Shown here: one piece after another, positions 54,134-64,000 of the stretch
How the letters are laid out: every line of letters begins with the position of its first letter
How positions within the stretch are numbered: position 1 is the first letter of the stretch
Origin: Microbotryum silenes-acaulis
Taxonomy: Eukaryota; Basidiomycota; Microbotryomycetes; Microbotryales; Microbotryaceae
Reading direction: 5' to 3'
Length of the DNA: 64,000 nt
Assembly (NCBI GenBank): GCA_003665825.1
Contig: QPFY01000018.1
Location: forward strand, 124,001-188,000
Program-made: the position numbers and the translations under genes
The notes under the pieces: generated by a model
Databases searched by the model: none
Told to the model about the DNA's origin: nothing
Seen by the model: only the letters and a program-made list of their open reading frames with translations

Positions 54134-57024
54134 ATGGTAGATCCTAGAGCTCGGGCCCCTGACTCATCGACGACGACCCCGCCGCTCAGCGCGGGGACCG
54201 CCGGGGCTCAAACCATCGATCATAATCGTTCGCCCTCGGCGAATAGTAGCACAATCGCTTCCGAGGTCGGTCCGCAGAGGAAGAGGATCACTCGAGCGGT
54301 ACGTTCTCCATTCACGGCGTCGTCGCACCTCGCAGAGCCCACTCGGTCGGGGTAGCCTGGCTAAGCATGGGCATACCACCCGGGAGCGGAACCTGATCGA
54401 TGATCGCTGACTCGAGTGTCGCTTTCACTTTCGGCTCTTGGACGCAGTGTGATCAATGCAGCCACAGGCGCATCAAGTGCCTCAACGAAGGCGCAGAGGA
54501 TTCGGCGTGTTTCCCATGCGAGAAGGCACAGCTCGGATGCACCTACCTTAAAGTTCGTCCTCACGTGATCGCACGCGTCCAGCTGGTGCAGCGCGCAGCC
54601 CCGACTCGGAAACGCCGAAGAAGCAGGCCCACTCTGCTAAACAGGCGAACTGATCCCAAGATATCCCACCCTCCCTTCACCCACCACCCAGGAGCCCAAA
54701 CATCGAGGCCCAAAGAGGAAGAGGGTCGAGAGCCTGACACCATCAACATCAACGCATTCTGCCGCACCGCCTCCTATTGCGGCCGCCGCCCAGGTCAGTG
54801 CAAGCACCGTCCGGGCGGTCCTCACCTCGCAGGCGATGTTATGCCAAGTGACCACCGTTTGCGTGCCGTTCTGGCGGAAGCTGACATGGCCATGATGCAG
54901 CAGTCACAGTTCCTTGGACAGTCCGCACATGCGATCGCTTCTACATCGCGCATCCCGCTCCCATCTTGTGAGTTCAGCAAGCGCCGCGGGAATAGCGGGT
55001 TTGGGCGTCGTGGGCTGGGCTGATTGGACGCTTGCGTTACAGACCATTCCGTCATCGCTGCGCCGCCTCAAGCCAATGGCGCGAACAACACCAACCCTTT
55101 CCCATCCCACCTCTTGAATGCGGTCGGTGCTCATGCGTCAGTACCCGAAGTGTCGACCGATCCCTCGAGCGAGCAACAGTCGGTCTACGATGCGCTGTCC
55201 TTGTTTACGGGGCCCCACAATCAAACTGTACCGAGCTACGGAGCCGACAACTACGCTTGGACGGACTCTGCGATGCTCAAATTTGACTTCAATCTCCTAT
55301 CGGCTCTAGTAGGTTTCCAACAAATGAAGTTCTGGTCATCATATCCCTTGCAGCCCTCGGCCCAAGACCCCTAAGCTGACTTCCCATTGTTTCCACTAAC
55401 GCCGCAGGAACTCGGCCAGGACGAGTTGCGCGTGACCGAGCCGTTCGAAACAGATCACGAACATCTCTTCCACCACCCCTCGCGGATGACCTCCGGCTCG
55501 ACAAGTCTTGGCTCCGATGCGAACGCGCATCAGATCCGGTCTGCGAGCACGAGCTATCTGGGCACCCCGACCCACTCGGCATCGTCGCCATCGACCTCCC
55601 TCCCACTCGACGAGCACATGCCCCACTACTTCACCGTCTACTTTGATCGGTTTTGGCAGCTGTTCCCCATCGTGAATCGCCAACGGCTGACCGCTCAGGT
55701 CCAGGCGAACGAGCACCGGCGACCGGGACCGATTGCGCAGCTCGTCTTGTCCATCGCGGCTCTTGTCGAGACGTCGGACTATTTGGAGAACTCGCCTCAC
55801 GACGGAGACCCGATGAACACACGCGTCGGACCTGTGCTATCCTACGCCAGGACGACAGTGTTCTCGCCACTTCGTGAAGAGGATGTGCAACTCGACCAAG
55901 TCATCGCGGTGATGAACCTCTTTGTCGCCGAAGACATCCTTGGCAACCGTCGCGCGGGCTGGTACCGTCTTCAGGAAGCCATCACGCTTGCGCAGGTGCT
56001 GCAACTGGACCAGATACCACAGCATGCCCATGCTCTCGATGGAAGCGACCAGGCCGCCATCGAGGGCCTCAAAACATTCTACATCCTCTTCATCTGCGAG
56101 CGCGCAACGTCAATGTTGCAGCGACTGCCGACGATTGTACACCGCCCTCTGCGACTACCCGACAACGCGTACCAACTGACCCAGCAGCGTCTCTCAGCCC
56201 TTCCGCCTTCTTTGTTCAGTGGGTTCCCGATGCCGCATCTGCGCCTCTTCAGCTTGATCAACAGTCAGGTATTAAGTTGCTGGCACGGCACCTGCTCGGT
56301 CGCCCCGAATGGATGTACGGCCTGGTCCGTCGACAAGGCCTTAGCGCTGCAGCGAGACTTAGCGAACGAGTTCACATCCGCACTCAACATGTACAGGAAC
56401 GCATTGAACGCGGTGCCTTCCACGAACGGGATCCAGAACGTCAATTTAGTCGTCACGACTGCCTGGCTTCGCGAGTAAGTCTTGCCTTTTCACGTACCAC
56501 AATTCTTCGTGTGAGTGGCTGTGCGGATGCTGACGTTTGCAAACTTATGGAACCGCAGCCGCTTCTGGAATATCTGCCAGGCGCACGGCCTCGTTCACAG
56601 AGATTCAGGCCCTGAACTCAGCCCCGCTTACCCCTTCAAGATCTTGCGCGAACTCGTCGACCTGTTTGATCACTTCAAATCATCAGACACCGACGCGGCA
56701 CTCGACTGGGGGGCGAAATTGTACGACATGGCTATGACGGGTATCCGCATCGTCTCACAGGAGCAACTCGTGATCACGCCCAAGTCGACGTCACCGAACT
56801 CGGTCAACGAGTCGATCCGGTCGCCGCTCAAGCAACAGCTCATGCCGATCCTGTTCAAGATTCTTGGATTGCTCACCATGGTGTGTCCTCATATGAGTTG
56901 TGTCTTCCTTGTTCAAAAAAAAATAGGCACTAATTTGCATCCTCTGTGTGGTCTCTTACAGTACAAGCATGCCCAAGACAAGCTCTTGCCGAACCTTGTG
57001 AAAGCTCTCGCCACCATCTCTTAG
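54134..57024 (+). CDS. Zn2Cys6 transcription factor
   Basis: Nuclear DNA-binding regulator. Exon 1 ends PQRKRITRA; the intron 54299-54447 joins it to CDQCSHRRIKC...CFPCEKAQLGC, giving the full six-Cys cluster (C-x2-C-x6-C-x9-C-x2-C-x6-C). Further introns: after IPLPS near 54967 (donor gtgagttc, acceptor gttacag), 55309-55407, after TAWLR near 56477 (donor gtaagtct, acceptor accgcag) and one starting at 56881. The middle region is the fungal-specific TF domain (MPHYFTVYFDRFWQLFPIVN, QLVLSIAALVETSDY, LQEAITLAQVLQLDQIP, FYILFICERATSMLQRLPTI), ending LPNLVKALATIS. The linker between the zinc cluster and 55000 may hold another intron. The start is uncertain: ATG 54134 was chosen, 54095 is also in frame. 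Regulon unknown. Confidence 0.82.
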
Positions 57025-57211
57025 TTCGGTCCTTGATGCGCGTACGCGTCCGTGTATCATGCAGGTTATCCCCTTCTCTATCGGATAAGTATAGCCAGGA
57101 ATGTTCTAACAAAACCGCTGTCCTGAGGGAGAACCCTGGAAGTGTTTGGAAAACGCTAATTGGATTGCGCATGGTGACTAGCACCAACAGGTTTCCTCAC
57201 CACCTCCTTCC

Positions 57212-58681
57212 TCATTCCTTGGCATCGACGGTCTTAGCGATGGCCCAGTTCAACCCTTCTTCGATCGGGGTCCACCAATCTGCACCCTCGGGCCAGAGCT
57301 TGGGGTTCCACTCGGTAAAGCCTGCTCGTGAGATATCGCTCAAGTCAATCGATTGCCGCGTGATGAGCCCCTCGCTCGCAACATCATCACTCACCATGCT
57401 CCGCGTTCTTTCCAATACCAACGCGAGTCTCGACGCCATGCTTCTTGAGCGCTTCGACCACATCATAGGAGTGTTGCACCGGGATCAACGAATCACCCTC
57501 GGCGGCGAGCATGAACGTCGGCGGGAACCAGGGGCCGAAAAAGTCGAGAAAGTTCGCGGCGGCAGGGTAAGGTGGGTTGCCCCAGAGGAACGAGTTGTGG
57601 CAGTTGTACTTGACGTCGCTGTTGACCCAGATGCAACGCGGGTGATCATCGGGGAGGGGCATCGAGCTAGAGGTGTGGGCACATTACCAGTCAAAGTCGA
57701 GCCACGATGGAGAAATCCTAGGAGCGCGGAGAAGGGACTGACTTGGTCTTGAACGAGCACGAGACGCGACCAGCGAAGAGTTTCTGCACCGCCTTCCAGC
57801 CTTCGGGGTTGTCCTTGGCCAAGTTCTCCTCCAGAGCTGAGGTTGGGTTATCCTGGTAGCCGTCCTTCAGGCATGCTGGGTACGCTGGCACAACCGCTCG
57901 GGGCTGGACGATCTTGGCCTCAAAGTGCTTCTTATTATAGTTGTGCACATCGATAGGCTATGTACGGGAGGGAGAAGGAACGGTCGATGAGACTCGTGGG
58001 CTAGTGAAACGTGGATGAGGCCCAAGACAGGAGCTCGACTCGATTACTTACAAGGCAGAGGGTGGAGGTTCCACCAGCACTTCCTCCAGCCGCAAATGCT
58101 CGCTTCACATCAAGGTTAGGAGCCGATTCGTTACTTTCTTTGGCCAAGACATCGTTGAGCTTCGTTTGGTAGAAGATGTAAGCGTCGAGTACGTCCTCTC
58201 GGCAGGCCGATTGCTTGACGCTGCAGGTGGGAGGTGGAGCATGTTTTCCTGAAAGGTCAGCAAAAGCGAGAGTTCCGGGTGAACATTCTCGTTGGAACGA
58301 ACTTACTGCGGCGCTAGTCGATATTCCGGAGAGAGCACGGCAAAACCCTTGCTCAGGAGATAGCGAACTTGATGGTGCGCGAGGTCCGAGCTGGCGCCGA
58401 CCGAGAAGGCGCCCCCGTGAGCGTAGCTGTGACAGTAGCCAGGCGTTGATCGCAATATTTATACTGAATAAATCTCATCTCTTTTGAGACCCTATCGAGT
58501 TTGATAGACAAACTCACAATGCCACAGGCAAAGTTTGGCTCGAGGTCGCCCCTTCAGGCAGCATCACGTCGAGATGGCAGCCCGGGGTCGGTTCGCCCTC
58601 GGCTTCGCAGTTATTGATCGCCTTAAACAGAACGCGATACGAGGGCTTGACAGGCTCAAAGTTCATGTAATCAAACGTCAT
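57212..58681 (-). CDS. Alpha/beta hydrolase (esterase/lipase, HGG type)
   Basis: Start ATG 58681 (MTFDYMNFEPVKPSYRVLFK). After the first intron, FYAHGGAFSVGASSDLAHHQ carries the HGG oxyanion motif, followed by YLLSKGFAVLSPEYRLAPQ. Next exon: EDVLDAYIFYQTKLNDVLAK, KRAFAAGGSAGGTSTL (G-x-S-x-G nucleophile). Then VVPAYPACLKDGYQDNPTSA, SFLWGNPPYPAAANFLDFFG, FMLAAEGDSLIPVQHSYDVV (Asp), GKNAEHG (His), and after a last intron GFTEWNPKLWPEGADWWTPI to the stop at 57212. The triad is complete. No signal peptide seen, so probably intracellular. Substrate unknown. Tail-to-tail with the Zn2Cys6 gene, 187 bp apart. Confidence 0.82.
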
Positions 58682-61257
58682 GATGAAAGGTCTCGTGGAG
58701 TAGGGCTGGCTTGGCTGAGTATGCAAATGAGATGCTCCTCTCGGGACTAAGGATTCGGATGGTGGAGAGCGGAGGTATGTGGGGAGACTCGAATGCAGTG
58801 TGTCGACTCCAAACGATGTGTGCAGACCTATGTCCCCGGATCGGCACAGCGTGGTGACAATATGAGAGTTCGAGCGACTTGTGGACGCCAAAAACTTGGA
58901 TCCGCGAAGAAGGTAGCACAAGATCGACTCGGACGCTAGTGAGTGGATGATCGTGAACAGCGAGCAGAGAGACGAGGGGACCAGGAAAGCGGTAAACGCG
59001 TAGGCAGGTGAGAACTTACTCGGACGGCGATGATGAAGAGTCTAATGGAGCGAAGACCAAGGGTCGAATCCTGGGTAGAAGGTCATAGAGATGGCGCGAG
59101 CCGATGACTCGAGCGAGAGGATGATAGGATCATGCGGGTTTTAACCGCGCGCGGGGTAAAGACGCAGCGATCGCACCGGGCTGCACCGGGCCGACCCCAC
59201 GCGGTGCTGGTGACGGCTCTCGTCTTGTCTTGGAACGCTGGTTAAGACACCGTCCAGGCCCAGCGAATCAATTCGCCGCCCGAGAGGGGCTCCCTTGGGT
59301 CCCCTCGTGACTGAAACAAAATGATGCAGCTGAATGCAATTGGCCGGCTCGAAAAGTATTCAGCTAGTGGTATCAGTACGATCCTGCACAGAGAAAGAGG
59401 TGAGGAACTACGAATCACGTGTGAGCTCGCGATCGACAGGTTCAATAATCCTACCGCACTTCTGCATAATTCACGACATCTTCTGCATAATGCACGGCAT
59501 CTATCGATACAGCGCCCGGAACATTCCCATACTATTTACGCCTCCTATCAATGGCACTGATTTAGCTCGGTGCTGCAGTCATACAGAACTGGTCCCTGCC
59601 AGAGCTTGGCACCTCGACTAGTAGCAGCCCCGACTTCTCAGCGTCGCGTACCCCATAGTGATTGCGGTGCCATTGAAAGTGTCTCGAATTATTCTCAGTG
59701 GCACGGCCTGATCAGATACAAATATATACTCCCCACTTTATCAAGCCAAGAAGCCTGCATCTAGGTTTCAGAGTCGCCGATGGCGCAGTGGAAGCGACAT
59801 TCCAGCTGCGGTTCCGCCAAGGCCGGGTGTAAGGCGTCGCTCCGCCTACGCCTCACGACGACCTCAAGCCAACCTCAGCGGCCTCACGCTTGCCCTCGCG
59901 CGCGGCGCCGCAGCGTCTCTTGACCTTAGTCCTTTTAGTAGTCTTTCTTCGCCTGCGAATTACACCGTTTGATCCTTTCAGTTTGGACTCGGAATCAGTG
60001 AGGCTCGAGAGCGATCTCGTGCCTTTCACCGGGATTGGTACGGCGAGGGCACAGCATGAATAAGGCCCTGCCTACCCAGAGTAGAAGGTGCGTCACTGAC
60101 TGAAGCTGCTCAGATCAGCATGCCGTCTTCGTCCTATTTAGGCTTATGACCATGTACTGGGCAACCGGGACCTCAATGTCCGCCCGAGTCTACACTAAAC
60201 TGGCGCAGAATCGTTATCACTTAAAGACAGTATACCTCAAGCTGGCAAGCATAGATGACCGGTGCTTGCCCCCTCGCGCGGTGGTAAAAGACACACACAC
60301 TTCTCAAAGTTTCTTCGAGTCGTCGGACCTTTCTCCCTTGGAAACCGTGCAACAAGCCTCTTCCTGCGAACCCACAGGAGTGCGCAGCAATTTTCTGGTT
60401 GGACGACTTGCTTCGAGCTTCGTTCGCAATCGAGCGCCCAATTGGATTAAAGATATCTGAAAGTTAAGTTAGTTTAATTATTAAGCTGGGGTTTACTTTT
60501 GTACATGGCCCCCAGGAAGAGTTATTGCTCTGCACCAATGGTCTTACCAGGGCTGCCTTTGTGCGGTGATCGTCAACGTCCAAGCCGGAACGCCGAAACG
60601 CGAGCTGCGCAGGCCGTGAACCTTGACCGGAACAATGATTTATCTAGCCTATCGGAGAAATATGGTCTTTCACTATATGGGTATTAACCTATAGCCCTCG
60701 CAAAGATTCCTCTATATCCGCGCTCACAATGGCCGGTTCACCGAGATAGCGATCGGTTTTTAGTTGATTCGCTGGTGCGCTTTCTCAGAAATAGGGGCAG
60801 TACCTTGGTGTGTACTTATAATTGCAGTGTACTAGGTACCACATATCTCTTTCAGGAAATCGTGCAAAAGATGCTCGAGACACTTTGCCGCAAACCGACA
60901 ATTCACCTGACAACACGCCGGCAACTGCGTTCTTCGTCCCTCCCACCCCCCTGTGAGCGGGTAAATGGAACGCTCAACGCTCACGGGTAATTGCGAACGC
61001 GAGCTTCCCAGCTTCGACGGTGGCCTCGTTCTCCAATTTGGCTGTGGAGAGCATGGGAAAAAGCGGGCTCTGCAGCGCATTTTCAGGTCGGTAACTATGG
61101 AATAATCAGAGTTTAGTATCTACGAGTGCACGATAGAGTGCCCCTAGAGATGAGGTAAACCTGTTCTGGCGTTGGCAGAAAGTCGCCGCGGGAGACAACC
61201 AAACCCTGAGCCGTCGTTCAAGCGTTATCACGTTTACCCCTCTAGATAAGATCAACC
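58682..61257. other. Intergenic, no gene recognised
   Basis: About 2.6 kb. Only short open frames without domain features (for example 60146-60460 plus). No repeats matching elsewhere in the window were noticed. Confidence 0.35.
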
Positions 61258-61967
61258 ATGCCCGAGTTTGGTATGGGAACTCCACAGTCCGAGTGAGTGG
61301 GTCTGAGTCAGAGTCACAAGCTGCATATTTACGTTTACCCAGACGAATCAGCGACCTCTCCGTTCTCCCCTCTTCTCTTCCTTTCTCCATCCCTCCGAAT
61401 CTCCACAAACATCACCCCCACCGGTTCTCCCTTGCCCGCATTCGCTGCATCCTACAACCACCCTTCGAGCTTCCCCGAAATCCCTCTTATCCCGCTTGCG
61501 CTCCCGGACATCGCCCTTCGGCGGGCACTCCTTTACGATCCCATATCATCCTCGTCCTGTCAGGGGGACCACCAAACTACGTATTGGCCTTGGCGGCCGC
61601 GGTGATTAGTACTCTTTCGTGCGGTCGTAGCCTCATGTTGATACGTGGCTTGACGATCATCTGTATCATCGAATTCGCCGCCACTGACGTCGCCACGACG
61701 GCGACCTTCGTCTCGTCCCCAAGTAGTGATCCGAACCGAAGTTTCGTCGGTCCCTCTCAGAGAATTGACCGTTGCGTATGCGACCTTTTGCCACAGTTCG
61801 ACCACTGCTACCCTCACTTACTTGGTCATTCCCTTCATTCTCCAAAAGCCTCGGTCTTGAAATTTACCTCTTTTCGGTGGGACGACCTTCCTCACCATGA
61901 GCGCGGCCTGCTTGGTCGAAGTGCGGTCGAGGTCGAGGAGATGTACAACGACAGGATACTGGCTTAG
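61258..61967 (+). CDS. Hypothetical protein, weak
   Basis: A possible two-exon gene: ATG 61258 (MPEFGMGTPQSE), donor gtgagtgg, acceptor tttacccag, then about 200 codons. Two frames remain open over 61330-61600 (one with FSLARIRCILQPPFELP, the other with NHPSSFPEIPLIPLALPDIA), so I cannot tell which is real. No family recognised. Confidence 0.25.
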
Positions 61968-61998
61968 AAGTGCAGCACGCCCGTGTACCACGACATCT

Positions 61999-63893
61999 TC
62001 ATGTCGCCCGTGCTCTGAATGAGATCCAACTTGGCGAGAAGGGAGGTACAGTTGTCTGAGTATCCGAGGTTCTCTCTCTTGGGATGTACTTAAGAGGTCT
62101 TCTTGAGAAATTTGGCGATTGCCCGGTTGCCAGCCTGACTCCTGTGGGTCTTGAACAAGAATGTGCGTAACACAAGAGGTATGACCATTTCAATTGATTT
62201 GAAGCGAGCAAAGGAAGAAGCCACAATACGAACGCTCGAGTTGCACACTGATAATGATAGCCCGGTTGTGCGCTCGGCGCGAAACTTCCAACTGAGCTCA
62301 AGTACGCCTCAATAAGAGCTCGGACCAAAAGACAGCCTCCAACGACCAACACGGTCTCTCCCGTGATGAACGAGTTAACGAGTAGCATCAACGCCGTACT
62401 TCCAACATCCTTGGCGCCTGAGCCTCCGAGTGGGGTGGTGAAGCCGAAGTCTTCATTTGCGGTGCTTGCTGCATGATGTTTTGAAAAAGGGGAAAGGGCA
62501 GGTCAAGGATCAGTTCCGAAGCGTTAAATTACACTAGTAGGGGCTATTTCTTTTCGCGAACATACCCTCAATCGTACTCCTCCCCCAGTCATCGACCATG
62601 CCCGGCCTCGTCATGCCCGAAGCGAATAAACCCGGAGCGATCGCATTGACCCTCACACCCAATGGGACAAATTCATGCGCCAAGAGGGCGGTCATGACTC
62701 CCATGGAGGCTTCGGAGAGTATGTAAGGGATTCCATGGCCTGCTGTGGCGGGGTCCTGCAGGATCGGCCGAAAAGAGGGAGCGGATCAATCTTCTTGAAA
62801 AGGGGCTACGGGATAGACCGAGTGCGCAGAGGCTGTGAGAATGCGAGGAGAACTCACCTTCGTCCAAGCGTTCATACTAGCCGTGTTAACGATGGTAGGC
62901 GAGAACTTGTTCCCATAAGGCGCCTTGGTCTTTAAAGCGACAAGCAGAGGGAGGAAAGCCGTGGAAAGGAAATACTAAGGCCCGATTCTGCGAGGACGTG
63001 GGGGTCGAGATCAGCGTTTCTCCCTCTTTGACCGGGTATTGCTGCTCTGAACTCGTACTTACGAGTTCACCCTATGGGCATCATAAAAGTCCTGCTCATC
63101 CAACTTGTCGAAATACTCCTCGACGAAATCTTCAGCACTGGCTTTAGGCGGGACCTTGCACGGGTTGGTCCTTTGCTCGGTACACCTTTTCGGTCGGAAG
63201 AAAGACCAAATAATTAGGCGAAACCCTCTTTCACACCGATTTCACAATGAATGCCCACCGACCTGCGTTATTAAACAACGCCGTGACATACCCTTCCTTC
63301 TCCGCCACCAGCTTCGCCAGTCGCTTCGCCTCGTCCTGGCCAGAGGGCGGGCCAAAGATAACTCGCCAGACCATCAGCACAGCGCTCAAGGGCACCCCAC
63401 CCCACTCTCCCCAACCATCCCTTTCAAAATACCTTACTCCCGCAAACCCCTTTCAAACCCTTCAAAGACCCCGCACCTTTGCCCCTACTCTTAGGCTGCT
63501 CCCTCATCAGCTCATTCAATTCCACTTCCCCGCCGTCTTGACCACCTGCTCCGAGTCTTCTTCCAATCCAACAATGTAGACCGTCGCTCCGTTGATGGCC
63601 AAGGTCGCGGCAATGTGTAGGCCTATGCCAGTGCTTCCGCCTAAGAAAACCGGGTGGGTGGGCTACGATGTTGCCCAGCGAAGGAAGGGTATGAGCGTTC
63701 ATATGACGGCAAACAAGCGATGATGTCAGTGATATCTCAAAGTGGGGCGGCGCTTCACACCGGCGATTGGAATTCTGGGCGCCGGAGGACCGTTCACGAG
63801 CCCACTAGTGATGTTGCTTATCCGTGACGACGGCGACGATCCCTTTCAGATCGAACAGGGAAGAAGCGTGCAAAGAGTGTGGTGTCGGGTTTG
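61999..63893 (-). pseudogene. Short-chain dehydrogenase/reductase, probably decayed
   Basis: Rossmann-fold oxidoreductase family. Seen on the minus strand in order: SLFDLKGIVAVVT, then the cofactor loop GGSTGIGLHIAATLAINGAT, VYIVGLEEDSEQVVK, LAKLVAEKEGYVTALFNNAG, SAEDFVEEYFDKLDEQDFYD, FLPLLVALKTKAPYG, SPTIVNTASMNAWTK (catalytic Ser), DPATAGHGIPYILSEASMGV, LAHEFVPLGVRVNAIAPGLF, NSFITGETVLVVGG. Lesions: the catalytic Y-x3-K reads YILSE (Lys to Glu); the first intron has ATAAGC where GTAAGC is expected; a frameshift lies near a G run (about 63530); two later splice junctions do not keep frame. No initiating ATG was found, so the 5' exon may be missing or outside the window. Sequence after about 62310 is not conserved. 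Confidence 0.65.
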
Positions 63894-64000
63894 CTCATTT
63901 CTTTGGACGCGAGGAAGTGCGAGTACGAGGTCACTGGTCGGGATGGGCAGGAGCGCCGCGGCGGACGGACGAATGAGATTCGGAAGCGATTCATCCTGGC

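Noticed and set aside
55387..56478. Separate 363-codon gene
   Set aside because: It is the main exon of the Zn2Cys6 factor, linked by consistent GT-AG introns on both sides.
59775..59850. tRNA-like sequence (tggcgcagtgg resembles an A box)
   Set aside because: No B box (GGTTCRANNCC) at the right distance and no cloverleaf stems; other TTCGA occurrences in the window lie inside protein genes.

Overview
The window reads as nuclear DNA of an intron-rich basidiomycete fungus. Most protein genes are split by short GT-AG introns (about 60-120 bp). One gene belongs to the fungal 'macrofage activating glycoprotein' family of secreted GPI-type proteins, a Zn2Cys6 transcription factor is present, and the repeats are Helitron, MULE, hAT-like and non-LTR remnants. 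I cannot fix the class or species from the sequence.

Layout. 1-12 kb is repeat-rich: two degraded minus-strand Helitron pieces (1-560 and about 3540-6140, the latter broken by an inverted duplication and a nested hAT-like MITE), an internally deleted MULE (about 1118-2250), poorly coding sequence, and a TIR element (10666-11892). 12-27.5 kb is a gene block: Ubp8-type deubiquitinase (+), SLM1-type F-BAR/PH protein (-), CDF zinc transporter (-), secreted MAGP-like glycoprotein (-), carboxypeptidase S (-). 27.5-31 kb is gene-poor and holds a second copy of the hAT-like MITE with a perfect 8-bp target duplication. 31-34.3 kb has acyl-CoA-binding protein (+) and a glycosyltransferase-like protein (-). 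35-37.4 kb is a frameshifted plus-strand Helitron piece. 37.6-49.3 kb has a DDHD phospholipase (+), a GT49 glycosyltransferase (+) and PIG-T/GPI16 (-). A second copy of the TIR element (49434-50782) follows, then an alpha/beta hydrolase interrupted by one in-frame stop (-), a non-LTR retrotransposon 3' end (-), a Zn2Cys6 factor (+), a second alpha/beta hydrolase (-), a weak hypothetical gene and a probably decayed short-chain dehydrogenase (-) at the right edge.

Functional links are loose: these are mostly single housekeeping or secretory-route genes (SAGA deubiquitination, TORC2/PI(4,5)P2 signalling, zinc storage, GPI attachment, vacuolar proteolysis, lipid handling, glycosylation) rather than one pathway or cluster. 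For ten genes I traced the exons by hand; in most, the exon lengths sum to a multiple of three and give a protein of the family's usual size. Exceptions and broken junctions are stated.

The most unusual material is the TIR element found twice, each time lying just upstream of a conserved gene's start codon and carrying a multi-exon gene-like segment, together with predicted micro-exons of 3-4 nt.
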